A stretch of DNA of 64,000 nt from Ligustrum vulgare. Taxonomy: Eukaryota > Streptophyta > Magnoliopsida > Lamiales > Oleaceae. A program made the position numbers and the translations under genes. Shown piece after piece: positions 45,717 through 56,463 of this stretch (its first letter is position 1; the number at the start of each line of letters is the position of its first letter). The stretch is from assembly GCA_963555705.1 (NCBI GenBank), contig OY743172.1, positions 24,489,446 through 24,553,445 on the forward strand, in the 5' to 3' direction. The notes beneath the pieces are model-generated. The model ran no database searches. It saw only the letters and a program-made list of their open reading frames with translations, and had not been told where the DNA came from.

Positions 45717-48484
45717 ATGGCATGTTTTGTCAATTCTTGTGCCAAGGTAGCGTTTGTCTTCGGGGGAATCAATCCCACTGCAGTCTCACAGCTCAAAGCT
45801 ACGCCTGCTAAGCAAGATGCCTTGCGATTTCCTTTTCCTTGCCGTTCGATAATATGCTGTAGTGAGAGTATGGCCGGAGGTGGGAGGAGAAGGACCTTTT
45901 TGTCGAAGGAGCTTTCTCTCGTAAAACCAGTGCAAATCCAAGAGGCATTGCCGAAGGGTCTCAAGCCAGAGCTCCTGCCTAATCACATTGCTATTATTTT
46001 AGACGGTAACCGCAGATGGGCAAATGAGAAAGGTTTCAAAATTCAGCTCGGCCATCGGAATGGTTCACGTGTAGTGAAGGAGATAGTGTTTCTCTGTTGC
46101 AAGTGGGGAATCAAAGTTGTTTCCATATTTGGATTTTCAACGGAGAACTGGGCTCGACCAAAAGTAAGTATTCACAATTAACAGTCGTAAAATGCATTGT
46201 AGTCATCAAAGTCAAATTGTAACCTTTCTTGATTTTCTGGATTGTTTCTTGAGTATTTTAACTATATATATATATGCTCTCCACGCTGTTGTGGAGTAGG
46301 AACAGGTTGAAGCTCTGACGAGCCTGTTTGAAGAGGTAATACAAACAGATCTGGAGGAATTTATGAGGTAATCTTTAAATCCTTACATTTTTTTTTTTTT
46401 TTTTGCATTAAATTCATTTTCAATTTCAACCATGCATTTGAGAATTTTTCCAACCTATCTAAGACCGAAACATAAATTTTGTTAGAAAGGCCACACATAA
46501 CATCTCTTTCATGTTAATGCGTGCACGTACATGCTATGCACAGATTTTTTTTTTTTTTTTTTAAATCTAAAATTCCTTTTGAGTTTCATTATATTTTGAG
46601 AAAAAAATTTGCAACTTTTCATCGAAATTAAATAATTGGTAGAAGCAAATTTAAACTTTAATATAGATATTTAACTGCACATGATGGTTATTTTTTATTG
46701 TATTAATTAATACATGTCCTTCGAAACCTTAAAAAGGAAATAAAAATCAACAATAAACATTAATGGCTTGTTTAAGTAAGGTAGAGGTGTCAAGACGGAC
46801 GGGTCGATCAGACCCGTGAAAACAGGCACGGATTGATTCAGGACCGTGGGCCGACCCATGACCCGTGCGGGCGGTTCACGGGTCAAGAAGTTGTGAACCA
46901 CGGATTTTGCGGGTCAAACATTTGCGGGCAGCGGTTAACCCGCTGGCCCGTAAAAAAAAAAAAAAAAAAAAACTGTTTTTATTAAATATGGTAACATTGA
47001 AAATCTCTCTTCTTCTATAAACTCTAATACAACTTTTAAAGTAAAATCTTATTTTTTTCTCCCTAATAGCTAAAAAAATAATGTTTTTTGACAATATTAA
47101 TTAGAAATACATTTATCATTTAATTGTTATTTGTTTATATTTTATTTAAATTTGCAAATTTAGAAGTAATTCATATAACATAAACTATAATTTTAAATTC
47201 TATGTAAATATTTTATAGTATATATATGAATTTATCATTTTAATCATTTTGTATTTAGAAACTTGACAAAAAATTTGCTATAAATATGAAAAATCTATGT
47301 TTTTATTCATACGGGCTAAATCAGAACAAACCGCGACCCGCATGGGCCAGTGGGCGGGCCTGAGTTGTAGTTCAAAATTTGCGGGCTGACCCGTAACCCG
47401 CAGCGGGCGGGCTTTTTTTCAAGCAGGCCGTTACCGGACTTTTTATTGGCGGGTCGACCCGGCCCAGACCACCCGAATTGACACCTCTACAGTAGGGTAC
47501 AGTATAAAGAAGAATATTTTCCTACCAATAAAAATTATATAGCGCCCTTATGGTACCCACCGAGAGCGTGTATCTAGTGGTGTGTAGACATTTTTATGAT
47601 GCTCCCAAGGACACTATAAATGCTCTGTTCCTACCGAAAGCATGAATGGTATTTTTTGCAAGTACGGTTAAACAATAAGGTCTCGACCTTGTTTCAATGA
47701 TGCACATCCTGCGATTTACATTATCTACAAATCCTAGAGTATGGACTGTAAGGACTACTAAGATTGGAGTTCAACATTTATATTTTAAGAAGAATACCTT
47801 TTCACTTTTCTCAAGTCCTTGTACTACCTGCCTATAAAGTTTGATGTTTGATCTAGATTTTTGTCAAAATCAAAGTCAAGAATTAATTTTAATAATATAT
47901 TTTGTGGGTTAAACAACTTTTTAACCACGCATATCATCAACTATTAGCAAAACACGCTAAAAATCTGATTTTAATCTTCACGACTCCACCCCATCAAAGA
48001 AGGGATAAAAAGTTGCATTATACTCTACTTTTACAGATACAATGTGCAAATATCATTCATCGGAGACGAATCAAAGCTTCCCAAGTCACTGCAAGAACTG
48101 ATGGCCACCGTAGAGGATTCAACAAGAGGCAACATAGGACTCCATCTTATGATAGCCATAAACTACAGTGGACGATACGACATAGTGCAAGCCAGTAGAA
48201 GCATAGCAAGCAAAGTTAAAGATGGCTTTCTTCAAGTAGAAGATATCAACGAAAGCTTATTTCAGAAGGAATTGGAAACAGACTGTACTGAATTTCCTTA
48301 CCCGGATTTGCTTATACGAACAAGTGGTGAGCAAAGAATAAGCAATTTCTACTTGTGGCAGTTGGCTTACACAGAAGTCTTCTTTTCTGTTAAAAAACTT
48401 CCAGATTTTGAAGAAGAAGATCTCATCGAGGCTTTGATCTCATTTCAGAAAAGAGAGAGACGTTATGGTGGAAACAAATGCTAA
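45717..48484 (+). CDS. cis-prenyltransferase (undecaprenyl / dehydrodolichyl diphosphate synthase family), complete
   Basis: Three exons, 45717-46163, 46300-46367 and 48037-48484, join with GT-AG introns in one frame of 320 residues. The enzyme adds isopentenyl diphosphate units in cis configuration to an allylic diphosphate. Visible motifs in order are HIAIILDGNRRWANEKG (catalytic Asp and first signature, about residues 89-105), SIFGFSTENWARP, SFIGDESKLP and RTSGEQRISNFYLWQLAYTE (C-terminal signature with substrate-binding Arg and Ser). The first 50-60 residues, rich in Ser, Ala and Cys and poor in acidic residues, look like a plastid transit peptide. Chain length cannot be read from the sequence. 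Intron 2 holds a hAT element (46782-47489). An exon relic of a related gene lies at 34093-34185. Confidence 0.93.
46782..47489. mobile_element. Non-autonomous hAT-like element in intron 2 of the cis-prenyltransferase gene
   Basis: The ends TAGAGGTGTCAAGACGG and, inverted, TAGAGGTGTCAATTCGG are flanked by AAGTAAGG (46774-46781) and CAGTAGGG (47490-47497), an 8-bp duplication with two mismatches. The subterminal parts hold repeated GACCCG/CGGGTC phrases around an A/T-rich core. There is no coding. Confidence 0.75.
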
Positions 48485-48564
48485 AAATGTCAATAACTTC
48501 ACTTTTCAAATGCTTTACTTCTAAAATATAATCAAGAAGTGCGTACTGCAAGTCTACAGACTTA

Positions 48565-48821
48565 CTCCGTCACAATTATATAAACTGCATTTCCTTTTTA
48601 ATTCGTCCCAATTATATAGATTTATATCTTTATTGGAAAGTATTTATTTTATTTGTTTACCAATGTATTCCTATTTATTACTTTCAAAATAATAGTTTTG
48701 ATACTAAATAAGGGTAAGTTGAAAATTTTCTTTATAAAAATTACATTTTCAATGACATTAAATATATTTTCTTAATCTGTATGAAAAGTCAAACAAACAT
48801 ATTTAATTGGAACGGAGGGAG
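48565..48821. mobile_element. Stowaway-type MITE downstream of the cis-prenyltransferase gene
   Basis: The left end TACTCCGTCACAATTATATA and the right end AATTGGAACGGAGGGAGTA are inverted and bordered by TA on both sides, typical of Tc1/mariner Stowaway MITEs. It begins 80 bp after the gene's stop codon and so may supply 3' end sequence to its transcript. Confidence 0.8.
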
Positions 48822-50852
48822 TAGTACTTTTAAGAGGCTTTTGCGTGTCAAGCTCCATTTTATGGAGAGAAAAAATACCCCCTTTTTAGCAAAATGATCC
48901 ATTTTACACGAGTCTGGTTGGTAATGTGGTTTTTTTTTAATCTCAACTTTTCAGACACAATCTCAACTATCTATTTTTAGTCAAGTTTACAGTTTTTTGA
49001 CTTTTCAAATATTTTTAAATCACACATTCAAAAATCAAAAAATCTCTAAAAATCATATTATCAAAGAGGCTCTAAATGTACATTATACTTTTTTTTTTCT
49101 TTTTATTGTTGACATTTTGTGTGTGCCAAATCTTGAAACTTCCCAAGAGAACATTCATTTCTTAATGATTTCTTGAGAAAGTTGGGTGGTATAGACATTT
49201 CTAATAGGGAAAATGCTATTTTGTCATCTTTCTTTATCATCTTAGATGACTGAAATTTTACGAATTGTTGATTTTAGAGTTGATATGATGGATAAAATAA
49301 TAAATTGTTGACATGCGTGTGGGTTTAATCCTTTTGATCACCAATTCAATTCATAGAGAAAGATTATTTCTAATAGTTCTACTCAATCCAGACAATCAAT
49401 GACTCCCTTTGGATGGAGGACTCCACAACATTTTATAACATTTAAAGTTATACAACTTATATAATTCAAAATCGACAATCAATCTTAGTTATTTCATAGA
49501 ATTTGTAAATTTGCAACAACACATTTCATTAACTTTTATCAAAATATATTAAAAATCTGATTTTAATCTCCACCAAACATAAGGTAAGTAACTTCTATTT
49601 TAATATAATTAGATTAATTGCACTAAATACTTACTTTTCTGATCAAAATTGATTTTTAATGCATAATAAATTAAAATAATGAAAAACACTTGCACCTTTG
49701 AAAAATATCATAAAAAACATGAAAAGTGTCACAAATATCATAAAAAAAAATATAGAAGGTATCACAAAAATCTGAAAAATATCATAAAAGTTTGAGAAGT
49801 ATCAAATTTTGATAATTTTAAATGACATAATTTCAGTAAATCAAAAATCAAATGAAAAATATCATATTATACTTTTTGAAGGGAGTAAATTTCAGTCTTG
49901 ATATTAAAAGTTAGGCATTTTTGTAAATGTCCCTAATAATATTGTAACATTCATTAAAAGACCCATTAAATATTTAGTCCAAACTGCTTTCCCTATTTTA
50001 CCCTAATATTGGCTCCTGCTTTTTGTACTCTATATTTTTCCCCATCAAATCACATATGCTTCTCTGCGTATTCATGCCCTAATTGTTTTCTTAGCAAATT
50101 CTTCATGCAGATCTGGGTGACCCCAGCAAACAACCAACAAATTAATTAAGCATACAAGGATATGAAAGTGACTGTGTGGAGTATTTCTGGTTAGCCATGG
50201 CCATTTGAGAATTAAGAAATCCTGGTTTTATTTACCGAGAGTATTTAATTTGAAGAAAATTAAACAATCAAGAACACACAAAACTTAAAGAGGCTTTTTT
50301 CAGTGTGAGACTACATCCTCGTCCATTGCTACAATAATTTGCTATAGTAAAAAGAAATTTACAAGAGAAAATAGCACACCTATTTATATATATACTAGTG
50401 GATGAACACGTGCAAAATATTAAAGATTAATGTTAAAAATCATGAAATTTTGCTTACAAGAGCATAGGAGACTTTAAATTCGGCAAATTTTGGGTTAGAC
50501 ATAGAGCTGGTATAATGAAATATTATAAGATGATGAGTTACATAAGTTGAAACTTGAACTTGATGGGTATGGAGTTCATAAACGAGATACTTAAGGATAT
50601 AAATGCAAAGCAAAATGTGCTAAAGTTAAAGTAAAAAATGAACAATGAACCTTACAGGTAATTCTTGCTTAAAAGGTATGTATAAAACATACATGTCAAT
50701 TCCCAATGAGCAAAACAAGAATATTCCAATTTAACAGAGATATTCCGAAATAGGAAACGCAGTTAAGTTTTGACAATAAAAACAGCGATGAAAACAGAGA
50801 TATTCCATTTAACAAAAGGTTATTTAGTAGGACGTGTGATTCTAATGGGGTT
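48822..50852. other. AT-rich intergenic DNA with degenerate MITEs
   Basis: A MITE-like block at about 48900-49075 carries TTTTTGACTTTTCAAAT and ends GAGGCTCTAA. A stretch at 49690-49880 repeats ATCATAAAAAnnTGAAAAnTATC phrases. Near 50390-50415 the complement reads GCACGTGTTCATCCACTAGT, a weak Helitron-like end on the minus strand. No gene was recognised. Confidence 0.4.
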
Positions 50853-51530
50853 TGTTGAATCCAAGTCCAAAGAGAGGTACAGTGATCCACTAGCGATGGC
50901 CCAACTAAGGCCCAACGGACCTTGACCCATAGCCAAGGTCTGAAATATCACTTTGGGTCCGATTCCGAGGTGGTTGTCAAGCGAGCCTTTCTAGCCGAAC
51001 TAATTTACGCCCGGACGACGTGCTTTATACTCAGTCGAGGCGCTTTACGGCAGAGACCAGGAGAGAGATGGAGTTAGAGATGTGACACTGCCTTTACCAA
51101 GATGTGACAGGCGGGCATCCCCTACGAAATGTAGCAATGATTACGGTCAAAAAGCAAGGTTGTCACCTCCAAGAGCCAGGGTGGAGACAAGTGTAAAGTA
51201 TGCCACGTGTCATGATCCGAGACAACAAGTTCCTCTATAAATGGAACGCGATTGTCTCCAAGAAGGGGGTTAGCAATTTCATACTCTTAACCAAATATAT
51301 ATTTCTCTCACTCCCTTTATTCTCTTCTACATATTTACTTATCCCGCACCCAATATATATATAAATTCGCCTAAAATGAGTACTGACTTTGGCATCGGAG
51401 TGCAAATGGGAGCCACCTCGGCCCTCTTTGCAAACAGATTGTTTGTCACAGTGCGCAGGAGATCCACGTGTTCAAGAGGGAGGAACTGAGACGTGTTGGT
51501 CCAAGGTCCAGCCGGATTTTGTGGTCAACA
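50853..51530 (+). mobile_element. Solo LTR, 678 bp
   Basis: It starts TGTTGAATCCAAG and ends GTGGTCAACA (inverted TGTTGA / TCAACA). The flanks GGGTT and GGTTT are an imperfect 5-bp duplication. A TATA box CTATAAATGG near 51235 and the phrase TGACTTTGGCATCGGAGTGC near 51387, common in the R/U5 part of plant LTRs, give the plus orientation. Sequence to 52127 shows no gene. Confidence 0.7.
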
Positions 51531-52435
51531 GGTTTCATCCATTAGAACAAAAAGTTAGACAAAATCACACAAGGTTTTTTCATGTTCAAATTGGCGCATT
51601 GATATTCACTAAAACACCACCGGTGACAGTAAAAAACTTATAAATCTAGAAACTTTAAACTACAAAATATTAGAGTTGAAGCTGGATGAAAATGTACATG
51701 TGTTGAAGGAGATTCTAGTGAAGCTTTTCATTAATTTTTTTCCTTCGTCGATGATGGTGTTGTATGTGCAATAAAGAATAATGCTGGTGTATATTTCCTC
51801 AGAAGAACTATGAAAAGAAGAATAAATCATTTTCTTGAAAAATCAGGGTTCCCCATTAAAGGAACTGCTTATATAAATGTAAACACCAAAGCTAAAATAA
51901 GTTGCAATTTTTATCTATTTTACATGGCTCATGCTATTCATTGCATGTGCACCACTTGTATTTAGTATTTACTTTAATGTGGTCCACGTGAAATAGGATT
52001 TTGGAGACACTCACAAGCTTTCCTCATTATTTCTGTAAGTTGTTCCAACTATTGCCTAATGAAGTATCTGAAGTTTTTTTTAAAAAAAAATCACATGAAG
52101 TACAAATTAGTTTAAAGATGGTAGAGCAAGCATGATGAGATCCCAGTCGGGGAATCTCGTCGAACAACGCGGAATAACGACAATTGAGCCTAGGAAAGAT
52201 CTAAATTAGATCAAACGCGAAAATGACAAGAACACGAAGAAATTAAAGGAAATTAAAGATAGATTTGACGATAAAACCTTGACCCGAAAATCACGATGCA
52301 ATTAATGACGATGCAGATTGAAGAACCAATATTGGTGAACGCCACAAGGATTTTCAATTCTTTGATAAGTTCGTTGGGTGAACGCCACAAAGACCGGATC
52401 TTTGATAAGTTCAATAAAAAAAAGGAATAACTCAG

Positions 52436-53238
52436 GTGGCGTTCTATTTGTATTTTATTTTGTATTTTCATTTTCGAAAATGTTTTGTGTTTCCTGTTTT
52501 CATTTTTGTTTTCAAATTTGCTGAAAACGCGTTTGATTTGTCATTTCTGAAAACTGTTTTTGAAAATGAAAAGCTGGAAAATCCGTTCTGTTTGAAATTT
52601 TACAGAATACTACTTAAACTATTTTTAATTAATTTGCTTGCAGAATACTACTAATTCAAACTTAAATTTCCTTTCACAATACACTGAAAACATGGTTACA
52701 TGCAACACACTAATGTGAGCATTAAGAGTCTATATTAACACAGCTTGGTCAGGTTCGGGATTTGAAAAAGCTCTACTTCTATTAAAATTCAGAAAATGCA
52801 AATTCTTTCAAAACTACCAGAGTCCATTTATCAGTGCATTTTTTGAAATATAATAACAAGAATTCTCTTTTAATTTTTTTGTAATGTTGATATTGAATTC
52901 AATAAAACTTTATTTAAACTTAGTTCCAAGTTAGGATAATTCTAAAAAAAGTAATAAAATAAATAAATAAATAAATAAAAACTTTATATTAAGCTTAGTT
53001 CTAAGTTAAGATAATTCCTTTAAAAAAAAAATCCCAAAATGCGTTTTCCGCGTTTTGGACATTTTTTGTCGAAATACACACAAAACGCCCAAAACGAGGT
53101 TTTGAGCGTTTTGCGTTTTGTGTACAATTTTTTTTTGTTTTTCAAAATGCGTTTTCGAAAATGGTAAAGAGAACGCGTTTTTACCGTTTTCGAAAATAAA
53201 AACAGAAAAAGACTTCAAAACAGTAAAGAGAACAGGGG
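52436..53238. mobile_element. MITE-like insertion nested in the 3' LTR
   Basis: Comparison with the other LTR (AATAACTCAACCTTTC) shows the empty site. Here the insertion lies between two copies of CTCAG (52431-52435 and 53239-53243). It starts GTGGCGTTCTATTTG and ends AAAGAGAACAGGGG, weakly inverted. Near the right part, GTTTTGnGCGTTTTGCGTTTT phrases form another inverted block. A second copy lies at 63023-63910. Confidence 0.75.
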
Positions 53239-53468
53239 CTCAGCCTTTCAATTTGGAGAATCATCTCTCAAATATTATTAATCTCAAAAACTCAAACTGT
53301 CTGTTTACAATCATGGTAAAGAATATAAATAAGCAAAATAACATACCCGCTAATTTACTCAAAATAGAATTCTAATTAAACTAGAACACTAAATTAGGAA
53401 AATAACTTAAAAATCAAAAGGAAATAAAATAATTGAAAAATTCTCGCAAAATCTGGCGCTGCTCAATT

Positions 53469-53729
53469 ACGGCCGTGAAGAACTCTTTTACGGCCATAAA
53501 GGCTTCTCTGATCCAAAACTGTTTTATTTGTTACGACCGTGACGAATCTCTTACGGCCGTGAAATGCCCCTGCTTGAATGTTACGGCCGTAACTTCCAGG
53601 CTTACGACCGTAAGCCTCGTTCTGGTGGAATTCATCATTTTTCTTCGATAATTGGTTACGGTCGTGATAGTAAGATTTACGACCGTGAATATATGGTTTA
53701 CGACCGTGAAGGTCTTCCATTACGGCCGG
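53469..53729. repeat. ACGGCCGT-type palindrome array in the 3' LTR
   Basis: Ten copies of ACGGCCGT or one-base variants (such as ACGACCGT) start at 53469, 53490, 53533, 53553, 53583, 53604, 53658, 53679, 53700 and 53722. Intervals of 20-22 bp occur six times, separated by 30-54 bp. The homologous array in the other LTR spans about 56040-56305. Confidence 0.85.
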
Positions 53730-54225
53730 CTTTTCTGCCCAAATAACTTCGTTTACTCGGCTCAGCTTGATCCGTCCCTCTTCTCAGCTCGACCTCAACA
53801 TGAAACTTGCTCCGTTTTGCACGTAGGTCATTTTCATATTTTCGATGACTCGACTTCGCCCTTCAATGCCTGGTCCGGATCATATCATACTCCCTCTCTT
53901 AAAAAGGATTCAACCTCGAATCCAATTTTGGTCGGCTTTTCAAACTCCTCCTGCTTTTCTGGGCTCGATGATCATGTTTATGCCTCGTGCTTGCTTTCAA
54001 TCTTTTGGGCAGCTCATTTTTCTCCTTCAACTTTCTCGGCTTTTTGGGCTGCTCATTTGAGCCAACAAGTTTCTTTCCTGTTTTAAGCTCATGGTTTGAC
54101 TTCGGTACCTGTAAAACAGATTTTAAAGAATTGGGGAGGGGTTTTTTAGCATGAGTAAGTGCAAATAGACTCGTTTTTGTGGTAGACTCTCTTTTCTTTT
54201 GCTTTTTGCACTCAGTCTCTCATTT

Positions 54226-55260
54226 TTATGAGGTTTGAACCTCAACCCTCTTTTCTTTAATTTTCACTCCCTCTCCTTTTTCTGAGGTCGTGGCCTCAAC
54301 TCTCTTATTTTTTCCCTCAAACTCACTTTTCACTTTCAATTGATCTTTCAGGGCTTCAGTTAGAGATAGTGGCATTAGAGTAAACTTTTTCCCCCCTTTT
54401 ACCAAGCTGTATCTATTCGTATACCCATCATGTAGTACAACCCTTTCATGTTGCCAAGGCCTACCCAACAATATGTGACTAATTTGCATAGGCACCACGT
54501 CACAAATTACCTCATCAGTACATCCACCAAAAGAAAAAGTCACCAAGGCATGTCTATTCACCTTAACTTCCCCCGACTTAGTCAACCATTGTAATTTATA
54601 AGGTGTTGGATGTTTTATTAAAGGTAAGCCTAATTTTTCCACCAAAATTGTACTAACTACATTAATACAACTTCCCCCGTCAATCACCATGCTACACACT
54701 CTATCATTCACGATGCATCTAGTGATAAAAATATTATCCTTCTGCCCTTCCACATTATCCGAAACATTCACCTTACGCCTAACGCTAAGAGCATGCCTAT
54801 TAATAATTGACTCATCCACCACAACACTTTTCGCCCCTTCACTATCACACCTAACCTATTTACGTGGACAATTAAGTGAAATGTGACCCCGTTCTAAACA
54901 TTTAAAGCACTTAACATTTTTATCCTTAAGAAACTTGGAATCAGAATTATTTTTACCTTTGGTTGTCGGTTCCTCCCTCCTTTTGTGAACATGATCACCA
55001 CTCTCCAGTTTTGATGTCTCTTTTCACTTCAATGGCCTTTCATCCATCTCATCTTCGTACCTAGCATGACATTCACGCCTACTACTCCTCCTAGCCATAG
55101 AGTCCGCCCGCGATTGCTCCTTTTTCAATTGGGCAATCATTGCATCTCTTTTATCCATCATAGCCATTACCTTCTTAAATTTTGCATGCATCTCTGCCAA
55201 TAATTCAACTCCCTGCTCCAATATCTTATTCCCTCTTTCAGGGCGTTTGTTGTCACCCAT
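54226..55260 (-). pseudogene. gag (zinc knuckle) and retropepsin of the AAGCA element
   Basis: The reading opens at 55260 with MGDNKRPERGNK and a coiled-coil-like segment (ELLAEMHAKFKKVMAMMDKR), then a Ser/Arg patch. A stop at 55024 interrupts it. A zinc knuckle of CX2CX4HX4C form (CFKCLERGHISLNC, about 54865-54909) follows. From 54822 to 54226 there is a clean 198-residue frame with the protease region: CSMVIDGGSCINVVS, LVEKLGLPLIKHP and SHILLGRPWQHER. It ends in PLSLTEALKDQLK and a Lys/Glu-rich tail. In family terms DGGS stands at the retropepsin active site. No polymerase domain follows. Confidence 0.8.
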
Positions 55261-56039
55261 TGATGAAAATTTGGAAATTGAGAAAATTCGGAATATTTGG
55301 AATTTTCGGAATTTTTTTTAATCTGCCAGAGAATTGGACTACGAGTATGGCAGAAAAAACGGAACTGAATTTGGACCAAAAATGAATAAGAAAAACACTT
55401 TTGAATTTTTGGGACTGACTCTTACAGATCAAACTGAAGAAAATTATGACTGACACGAAGAACACGAAAAAAATCAAGAAAATCAAGAAACGCAAGAATC
55501 TGAAATAGATCCAAGCTCTGATACCAGATGATGAGATCACAATCGGGGAATCTCGTTGAACAACGCGGAATAACGACAATTAAGCATAGGAAAGATCTAA
55601 ATCAGATCAAACGCAAAAATAACAAGAACACAAAGAAATTAATGGAAATTAAAGATAGATTTGACGATAAAACCTTGACCCGAAAATCATGACGCAATTA
55701 ATGACGATGCGGATTGAAGAATAAAAGATTGGTGAATGCCACAAGGATTGTCAATTCATTGATAAGTTCGTTGGGTGACCGCCACAAAAACCGGATCTTT
55801 GATAAGCTCAATAAAAAAAGAGAATAACTCAACCTTTCAATTTGGAGAATCCTCTCTCAAATATTATTAATCTCAAAAACTCAAACTGTCTGTTTACAAT
55901 CATGGTAAGGAATATAAATAAGCAAAATAACCTAGCCGCTAATTTACTCAAAATAGAACAGTAAATTAGGAAAATAACCTAAAACCAAAAGGAAATAAAA
56001 TAATTGGAAAATTCTCGCAAAATCTGGCCCTGCTCAATT

Positions 56040-56305
56040 ACGGCCGTGAAGAACTCTTTTACGGCCGTAAAGGTTTCTCTGATCCAAAACTGTTTTATTT
56101 GTTACGACCGTGACGAATCTCTTACGGCCGTGAAATGCCCCTGCTTGAATGTTACGGCCGTCACTTTCAGGCTTACGACCGTAAGCCTCGTTCTGGTGGA
56201 ATTCATCCTTTTTCTTCGATAATTGGTTACGGCAGTGATAATAAGATTTACGGTCGTGAATATATGAGTTACGGCCGTGAAGGTCCTCCATTATGGCCGT
56301 AATGG
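56040..56305. repeat. ACGGCCGT-type palindrome array in the 5' LTR
   Basis: This is the counterpart of the array at 53469-53729, with about ten ACGGCCGT-like sites and the same paired layout. Several sites that are variant there are canonical here (for example 56061), and the reverse is also true, so both arrays have drifted independently since insertion. Confidence 0.85.
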
Positions 56306-56463
56306 CTTTTCTGCCCAAATAACTTCGTTTACTTGGCTCGGCTTGATCCGTCCCTCTTCTCGGCTCGACCCCAACATGGAACTTGCTTCGTTTTGTACGT
56401 AGGCCATTGTCATATTGCCGATGGCTCGACTTCGCCCTTCGATGCCTGGTCCGGATCATATCA

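Larger units (their letters stand above)
52133..56463 (-). mobile_element. LTR retrotransposon without reverse transcriptase, target duplication AAGCA
   Basis: On the minus strand the 5' LTR is 56463-55529 and the 3' LTR 53887-52133. AAGCA flanks the whole at 52128-52132 and 56464-56468. The primer-binding site TGGTATCAGAGCTTGGATC (initiator-Met tRNA type) lies two bases inside the 5' LTR, and AAGAGAGGGAGTA just before the 3' LTR is the polypurine tract. The 935-bp 5' LTR is intact, while the 3' LTR has grown to 1,755 bp through a nested 803-bp insertion at 52436-53238. The interior encodes gag with a zinc knuckle and a protease, then stops; reverse transcriptase and integrase are missing, so it must depend on a partner element. 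Confidence 0.9.

Noticed and set aside
47902..48198. Open frame overlapping exon 3 of the cis-prenyltransferase gene
   Set aside because: Wrong frame; mostly intron sequence before the acceptor at 48036.
50390..50415. Minus-strand Helitron 3' end
   Set aside because: The hairpin is weak (GCACGTG with poor pairing), and CTAGT alone is too common in AT-rich DNA.
53469..53729. CRISPR-like array
   Set aside because: The repeats are 8-bp palindromes with irregular spacing inside a plant LTR; there are no constant long repeats and no cas genes.
53652..54086. Plus-strand 144-residue open frame
   Set aside because: It runs through the palindrome array and LTR border and is antisense to the element's orientation.
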